A DNA stretch of 64,000 bases, taken from Terriglobales bacterium. Its GTDB lineage: Bacteria; Acidobacteriota; Terriglobia; Bryobacterales; Bryobacteraceae. The notes under the pieces were generated by a model. The model made no database searches. It worked only from the letters and a program-made list of their open reading frames with translations, and was not told the origin of the DNA. The position numbers were made by a program, and so were the translations under genes. Position 1 is the first letter of the stretch. The number at the start of each line of letters is the position of its first letter. Shown one piece after another: positions 59,354-64,000 of the stretch. The stretch is from NCBI GenBank assembly GCA_027485675.1, contig JAIXQP010000050.1:186001-250000 (forward strand). The letters run 5' to 3'.

Positions 59354-61816
59354 TTATCGGATGGTAACGAAATCGTTGTGGTTGAGCAGGACGTGCACGA
59401 GGCTTTCGCGGCGCTGCTGGGTGCCGTCGAGATAGGCGGCGGATTCGCGGAGTTCGTCCGGCTTGGCTTGGCGGCCGAGGAGCTTTTCAAAGGCCGCTTG
59501 GACGAAAGCCTGGGGATCGGTATGGGAGGCGAAATCGGCGGCAATCGCGCGGGCCACGGTGAAGCTGAGTTTGCCGTTGGCGAGGGCGAGCGCCTGCTGG
59601 GGGACGATGCTTTCGCTGCGCTGGAAGCACTCGATGGGGCTGGCGGCGTCGAAGACTTTCAGCATGTCCATCTGCAGGTCCGGCGCGGTGCGGAAGTAGA
59701 GGCTGCGGCGGAAGACGTCGTGGCCTTTGGTCTCGTCGATGTCGGGGCCGCCCGGGGTGAGGTCGAGTTTCCCGGCGATGTGGAGAGCGCTATCGCGAAC
59801 CACCTCGGCTTCCATGCGGCGGACGTTGGCGCGCCAGAGGGTGACATTGTCGGGGTCGGCCTGGAGTTGGGCCGGGGCGACGGTGGAGGCAAGACGATAG
59901 GCCTTCGAGGTGACCATGAGGCGGTGCATGGCCTTCATATCCCAGTTGCGATCCATGAACTCGACGGCGAGCCAATCGAGGAGCGCGGGGTTCGCCGGCT
60001 CCTGGCCGCTCTTGCCGAAGTTGAAGACGGTGGAGACGAGCGGGGCGCCGAAGTGGCGGGCCCACATGTGGTTCATGGCGACGCGGGCGGTGAGCGGGTT
60101 GTCCTTGCCGGTGATCCATTGGGCGAGGGCGAGACGGCGGCCGGAGCTGGAGGCCGGGTACTTGGGGCCGATGGGGGTGTAGCCTTCGGCGGGCTCTTTG
60201 AGGAGCTTGGTGGCGGCTTCGAGGCGAGCGGCGGCCGCGCCGTGTTTGTTCAGCGCGAACTCGTGGCGGGCGCGGATCATTTCGGCGTCGGCCTTGATGG
60301 CGTTAGCCTTGAGCTCGAGCTTGCGGGCCTCTTCGGCCATCTGCTCCATGTTCTCGGGGACCGGGGTCTGGAGGGTGGCGAGGTCGGCGCGGATGCGGGC
60401 TTCGAGCGCGGGGAGATCGGCGTGGCGGAACTCGAGTTCCTTCGTGAGCGCGGCGATGATGGCTTCGGGCTCGGGCTTCTCCTTCGCCTTCTTCAAGTCG
60501 GCTTCGGCCTTCTCGATGGCGGCCTTGGCGGCGGCGGCGAGGTCCTGGACGACGAAGGGCCGGGCGTCGGGGAAGGTGTCGTTGAGCGGGAGGCGAACGC
60601 GTTCGAACTTGAGATCGGGCTTGCCGAAGAACTTCGGGATGCCGGGCTGCATGACGGCGGAGGTGTCCGGGGTGGCTTCGTTGCCGCGGATGAAGCGGTA
60701 GGTGACGGCTTCGGCGTTGGCGTCGTAGACGCGGGGGAGACCGTCTTTCAGCGTGTCGGCCTGGCCGGGGACGCGGTCCGTGCGGATGTCGTGGGATTCG
60801 AAGAAGGCCCGGAAGCGGTAGTAGTCGGTGTGGGGGATGGGATCGTACTTGTGCGTGTGGCAGCGGGCGCACTTCATGGTGACGCCGAGGAAGGAGGCGG
60901 CGGTGTATTCGGCGGCTTCCTGGATCCACACGTTGCGATTGAACATGTACCAGTTGCGGACGAGGAAGCCTGTGGCGCGGGCAGTATCGGGATCGCCGGG
61001 GGCGAGTTCGTCGCCGGCGAGCATCTCCTGGATCATGCGGTCGTAGGGCTTGTTTTTGGCGAGGGACTCGATAGTCCAATCGCGCCAGCGCCAGATGTGG
61101 CGGGCGCTGTAGCGGACCTGGCCGGTTTTGCGGTAGCCGTACCAGTCGGAGTAGCGCCAGATATCGAGCCAGTGGCGGCCCCAGCGTTCGGCGTGTTGGG
61201 GGCTCGCGAGGAGTTCGTCGACGATGCGTTCGTAGGCGTCGGGACGTTTGTCGGCGACGAAGGCCTGGACCTGGGCGGGGGTGGGGGGCAGGCCGATGAG
61301 ATCGAGGTAGACGCGGCGGAGGAGGGTGGGGCGGTCGGCTTCGGCGACGGGGGTGACGCCTTTCTTTGCGCGGGGGGCGGCGAGGAGTTCGTCGATGCTT
61401 TTAGCGGCGGGGCGTACGGGAGGCTTGTAGGCCCAATGGCTGGCGGCGGCGGAGATCCATTCGGCGTCGGGGTTGGCGGCGGCGCCTTCGTAGGGGACCC
61501 CGGCCTTCACCCACTCTTCGAAGATTTTGATTTCGGCGTCGGGGAGTTTCTTGGCCTTGAAGGGCATGCCGGGTTCGACGACATGGGCGACTACTTTGTA
61601 GAGCTGCGATTCGGCGGGATGGCCGACGGTGACGACGGGGCCGTGTTCGCTGCCGGCGAGGAGAGCTTCGCGGGTCGAGAGGTCGAGGCCGCCTTGCTTG
61701 ACCTTGGCGTTGTGGCAGCCGAGGCACTTGGCCTTGAGCAAGGTCATCGCCTGATCCGGCGCCGCTTGTAACAAGCCGACCGTCGCGGCACATCCGAGCA
61801 ACCACCGCATTCTCAT
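59354..61816 (-). CDS. DUF1549/DUF1553 protein with cytochrome c-type domain, set 2
   Basis: An 820-residue protein with signal peptide and an early CLGCH motif (KAKCLGCHNAKVKQGGLDL), a PSCyt1-like cytochrome domain (GPVVTVGHPAESQLYKVV). Then DUF1549 (VAEADRPTLLRRVYLDLIG, LPPTPAQVQAF), a second CxxCH (TMKCARCHTHKYDPI), a coiled-coil region rich in alanine/lysine (about 415-510), and DUF1553 (GRRLALAQWITGKDNPL, GAPLVSTVFNFG). The true CxxCH differs from the Cx4CH of the set 1 protein. It is the first gene of the second set. Confidence 0.92.
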   Translation of the reverse strand: MRMRWLLGCAATVGLLQAAPDQAMTLLKAKCLGCHNAKVKQGGLDLSTREALLAGSEHGPVVTVGHPAESQLYKVVAHVVEPGMPFKAKKLPDAEIKIFEEWVKAGVPYEGAAANPDAEWISAAASHWAYKPPVRPAAKSIDELLAAPRAKKGVTPVAEADRPTLLRRVYLDLIGLPPTPAQVQAFVADKRPDAYERIVDELLASPQHAERWGRHWLDIWRYSDWYGYRKTGQVRYSARHIWRWRDWTIESLAKNKPYDRMIQEMLAGDELAPGDPDTARATGFLVRNWYMFNRNVWIQEAAEYTAASFLGVTMKCARCHTHKYDPIPHTDYYRFRAFFESHDIRTDRVPGQADTLKDGLPRVYDANAEAVTYRFIRGNEATPDTSAVMQPGIPKFFGKPDLKFERVRLPLNDTFPDARPFVVQDLAAAAKAAIEKAEADLKKAKEKPEPEAIIAALTKELEFRHADLPALEARIRADLATLQTPVPENMEQMAEEARKLELKANAIKADAEMIRARHEFALNKHGAAAARLEAATKLLKEPAEGYTPIGPKYPASSSGRRLALAQWITGKDNPLTARVAMNHMWARHFGAPLVSTVFNFGKSGQEPANPALLDWLAVEFMDRNWDMKAMHRLMVTSKAYRLASTVAPAQLQADPDNVTLWRANVRRMEAEVVRDSALHIAGKLDLTPGGPDIDETKGHDVFRRSLYFRTAPDLQMDMLKVFDAASPIECFQRSESIVPQQALALANGKLSFTVARAIAADFASHTDPQAFVQAAFEKLLGRQAKPDELRESAAYLDGTQQRRESLVHVLLNHNDFVTIR

Positions 61817-61914
61817 ACCACCAGACTAAGGCAAAGTTCAAGAGAACGTAACGGAGTGTCCAGTCCTGCGGACGTATTCCGCCGGCCGTCCAGCCGATGG
61901 GCTATGCTGTGCCC

Positions 61915-62766
61915 ATGGTGATCGACGTACACAGCCACTGGTGGGAGTTTCCCCGCCACTTTTCAGAAGACTTCAAGGCGCAGGCGCGGCGGGCGCGGGG
62001 TACGGGGGAGGATGTGGACCTGACGGTCCGTTACGAAGATTACCGGGCCGGGGCCACGGCCTGCGATAAGACGATCGTGTTTGGCGGCAAGGCGAAGTTA
62101 TCGGGCCTCTGGGTGTCGGATCATGAGGTGGCGGCCTATGTGGCGCAGCATTCCGACCGGTTGATTGGCTTCCTTTCGCTCGACCCGACGCAGCCGGGAT
62201 GGCGGGACGAGCTCGAAGAGGGCCATAAGAATCTGAAACTGAAAGGCATTAAGCTGATGCCGATGTACGCGGGGTTCTATCCGCAGGACCGGCAGTTTGA
62301 TGACCTCTGGGCTTACGCGCAGAAGCATGGGTTACCGGTGTTACTCCATACGGGCACGACGTTTGTGGCGCAGGCCTCGCTCGATTGCACGTTGCCGCGG
62401 CATCTGGACGAGGTAGCGACGCGGTTCCCGGAGGTTCGGATGATTCTGGCGCACCTGGGGCATCCGTACGAAGGCGAGTGCGTGGCGACCATTCGGAAGC
62501 ACCCGCATGTGTATGCCGATTGCTCGGCGCTGCACTACCGGCCTTTCCAGAACTATCACTCGTTGATGCTGCTGCAGGAGTACGGCGTTTGGCACAAGCT
62601 GCTACTGGGCAGCGACTATCCGTTTACGACGATTGACAAGACGCTGGCGGGGATGCGGTCGCTGAACGATATGCTCGAGGGGACACGGCTGCCGCGGTTG
62701 GATGTGGAGAAGATGGAAGAGATGCTCCACCGGGATTCGCTCAGTCTGCTTGGAATCGACGTCTAA
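61915..62766 (+). CDS. Amidohydrolase-family metal enzyme
   Basis: A 283-residue TIM-barrel protein of the amidohydrolase_2 type from the ATG at 61915. Metal-binding and active-site groups are visible: IDVHSHWWEF (His6, His8), LPVLLHTGTT, MILAHLGHPYEGE and LLGSDYPFTT with the conserved aspartate. Members include decarboxylases and hydrolases such as ACMSD. Substrate cannot be read. Start was chosen at MVIDVHSH; a few codons upstream are also open. It converges with the last, partial gene. Confidence 0.88.
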   Translation: MVIDVHSHWWEFPRHFSEDFKAQARRARGTGEDVDLTVRYEDYRAGATACDKTIVFGGKAKLSGLWVSDHEVAAYVAQHSDRLIGFLSLDPTQPGWRDELEEGHKNLKLKGIKLMPMYAGFYPQDRQFDDLWAYAQKHGLPVLLHTGTTFVAQASLDCTLPRHLDEVATRFPEVRMILAHLGHPYEGECVATIRKHPHVYADCSALHYRPFQNYHSLMLLQEYGVWHKLLLGSDYPFTTIDKTLAGMRSLNDMLEGTRLPRLDVEKMEEMLHRDSLSLLGIDV

Positions 62767-64000
62767 AACGGAGAGAAGGATTCGCACTGGCCTCGAATCA
62801 TCCCGATGGGCCAGAATTGGGAAGCGGTTCCGGCCGTGTCTTCGGCCTTGCCGAAAATGAACATGCGCGGGCCGTAATTGCCGTTCAGGCCGACGTCATA
62901 GCCGAGGGTTAGCCGGTTGTTGGCCAACGCCCGGGTCAGGCCCCGCTCCCGGAGCGTACATTGACTGTTCTGGACGGATCGTCCGGCGTTGGGCCGGGAG
63001 CCAGACCGGGCTGGATTCGCGTGGCGCCGTCGTCGGCGAGCAGGTAGAACAGGTCTGCGATGTTGTCATACTCGACCACGCAGGAGTTCCGCGTTTCGGG
63101 ACGAGGGTTGAAGATCATCGTGGCCTTGCGAATGGCTGGCCCATTGGGATTCTGATCAAAGTTGGCGAACCAAGCTGGATTGGAGCCGCAGAGGGAGATC
63201 AGGGTGGTTACGGGGCTGGGATAGACCGGGGGCGGAACCAAGGCGGCCCACAGGGCGGCGGGTTGCCATCCGGAGGATGCGCCGGACCGGTCCAGGATGT
63301 TGGCGTAGACGGTTTGTCCCGGCCCGACGGACTTTTTCTGTGTGACGGGGATGCGGAGTTTGAGGTCGTTGCCGGATCCGGAGATGACGGCGTTGCCCAC
63401 TTGCAGCCGGCAGAAGCTGTTTTCGAGGACAGCGCCGGGGGCGACGGATTGGGACTGGATTCGAAGGCCGTCGTCGGCGGCGAGGAAAAAGACGCCGTTG
63501 GGGGAGAACCAGAATTGGCAGTTGTTCCGGTCGCGGAGAGCACGGGTGATGACGACGCTGCCCATGCCGAGGAAATCGCGGCCGCCGGCCGAACGAAAAT
63601 TAAATTCGAAAACCGCGGAGCTGGAGTTGGTGCTGCCGGCAGCGTCGGTGATGAGAAGTTCAGGCGGCGCAATGCGCCGCGACTGCGTGATGGTGATGGG
63701 GCTGAAGGCGGCTTCGAAAGTGACGGTGCGGGAGTTGACGCCAGCGGGGAGTGCCGCAATTCTGGCCGTGATGGAAAGTGGGCCGAAACCGCTCCCGCCA
63801 CCGCCGACGCTGCCGGCGAAGAAGGCCTGGCTTGCGAGTTCGACCCAGGGTTCGGCGGGGGAGATCCGCCAGCGGCAACCGGAGGAGGTACTGACCACGA
63901 TGACCGCGGTCGCCGCGTCAGCCCCGACTTCGATATTGCGGGGACCGGCGGACTGATTGGAGCAATAGCCGGGGGACTGCTCATAGAAGACGACGAACGG
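62763..64000 (-). pseudogene. Frameshifted exported protein with BACON-like domain, 5' end beyond the window
   Basis: On the minus strand the coding frame is open from the right edge (PFVVFYEQSPGYCSNQSAGP, then AVIVVSTSSGCRWRISP, a BACON-type segment) and covers two similar domains: FFLAADDGLRIQSQSVAPGA, then VTTLISLCGSNPAWFANF and FYLLADDGATRIQPGLAPG. Near 62968-62985 the frame changes; the natural continuation NSQCTLRERGLTRALANNRL, then GPRMFIFGKAEDTAGTAS and GMIRGQCESFSPF lies in another frame and stops at 62763. Without the shift the protein ends after SRTVNVRSGSGA at 62936. Either a real frameshift or a sequencing error. Confidence 0.7.

Noticed and set aside
59045-61771. A 908-codon open frame on the plus strand
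   Set aside because: It is antisense to the DUF1549/DUF1553 and DUF1501 genes, whose family motifs are clear on the minus strand. Its glycine/alanine/glutamate-rich product reflects high-GC antisense codons.
1-64000. tRNA or rRNA genes that could mark island attachment sites
   Set aside because: No cloverleaf-type or rRNA sequence was recognised by eye on either strand; a computed scan would be needed to be certain.

Overview
The window looks like chromosomal DNA of an Acidobacteriota bacterium close to Bryobacterales/Solibacter. This is inferred from gene content, not from a marker gene: very high GC, two large Oar-type TonB-dependent receptors with an N-terminal carboxypeptidase-regulatory-like domain, two Tat-exported DUF1501 / DUF1549-DUF1553 pairs, an SBBP-repeat protein ending in a Solibacter-type TIGR03437 domain, and many small secreted thioredoxin-like proteins. 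No rRNA, tRNA or CRISPR array was seen.

Layout. (1) 0-13.4 kb is core housekeeping: an isocitrate/isopropylmalate dehydrogenase-family gene with its 3' end repeated in tandem, a NarL-type two-component pair, lepA, and a tight plus-strand run (enoyl-CoA hydratase, ribH, nusB, M16 peptidase, TPM protein, nucleotidyltransferase-like, lemA, aldehyde dehydrogenase, FAH-family enzyme). The last two suggest oxidative sugar-acid degradation to 2-oxoglutarate. A strong hairpin terminator at 13369-13402 closes the block. (2) 13.4-25.1 kb is an accessory island: several toxin-antitoxin pairs and remnants, two full and two broken copies of a DUF1016/YhcG PD-(D/E)xK nuclease gene, a SUKH-like protein, a retropepsin-like protein, a PI-PLC-like protein, IS256 and IS4 remnants, and displaced pieces of the two core genes that end region 1. 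Two direct repeats of about 1.2 kb (15128-16335 and 23360-24568) carry the nuclease genes. (3) 25.1-33.6 kb has a terminase-like gene with a partner, a FliS-like gene, and a long minus-strand run of secreted redox proteins, an acidic LysW-like protein, folE and two PTPS paralogues. (4) 33.6-38.4 kb has TlpA, glcD and a secreted protein in overlapping plus-strand order, a convergent gene junction present three times in tandem, and a DsbA-like protein. (5) 38.5-64 kb is dominated by large exported proteins: two Oar receptors, two DUF1501/DUF1549 gene sets (one with an MFS transporter and a PPC-like protein, one with an S9 peptidase), an SBBP/TIGR03437 protein, an amidohydrolase, and a frameshifted exported protein cut by the right edge.

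Whole-window signals. The plus strand is C-rich at 1-13 kb and G-rich from about 33 kb onward whatever the gene direction, an origin-like change of GC skew across the accessory island and the region after it. Small duplications of gene 3' ends recur at three places (1-507, 29.1-29.3 kb and 36.5-37.3 kb). The most unusual local structure is a palindrome of up to 33 bp inside the DUF1016 coding sequence. It is present in all four copies, and its arms differ between copies while remaining complementary within each.
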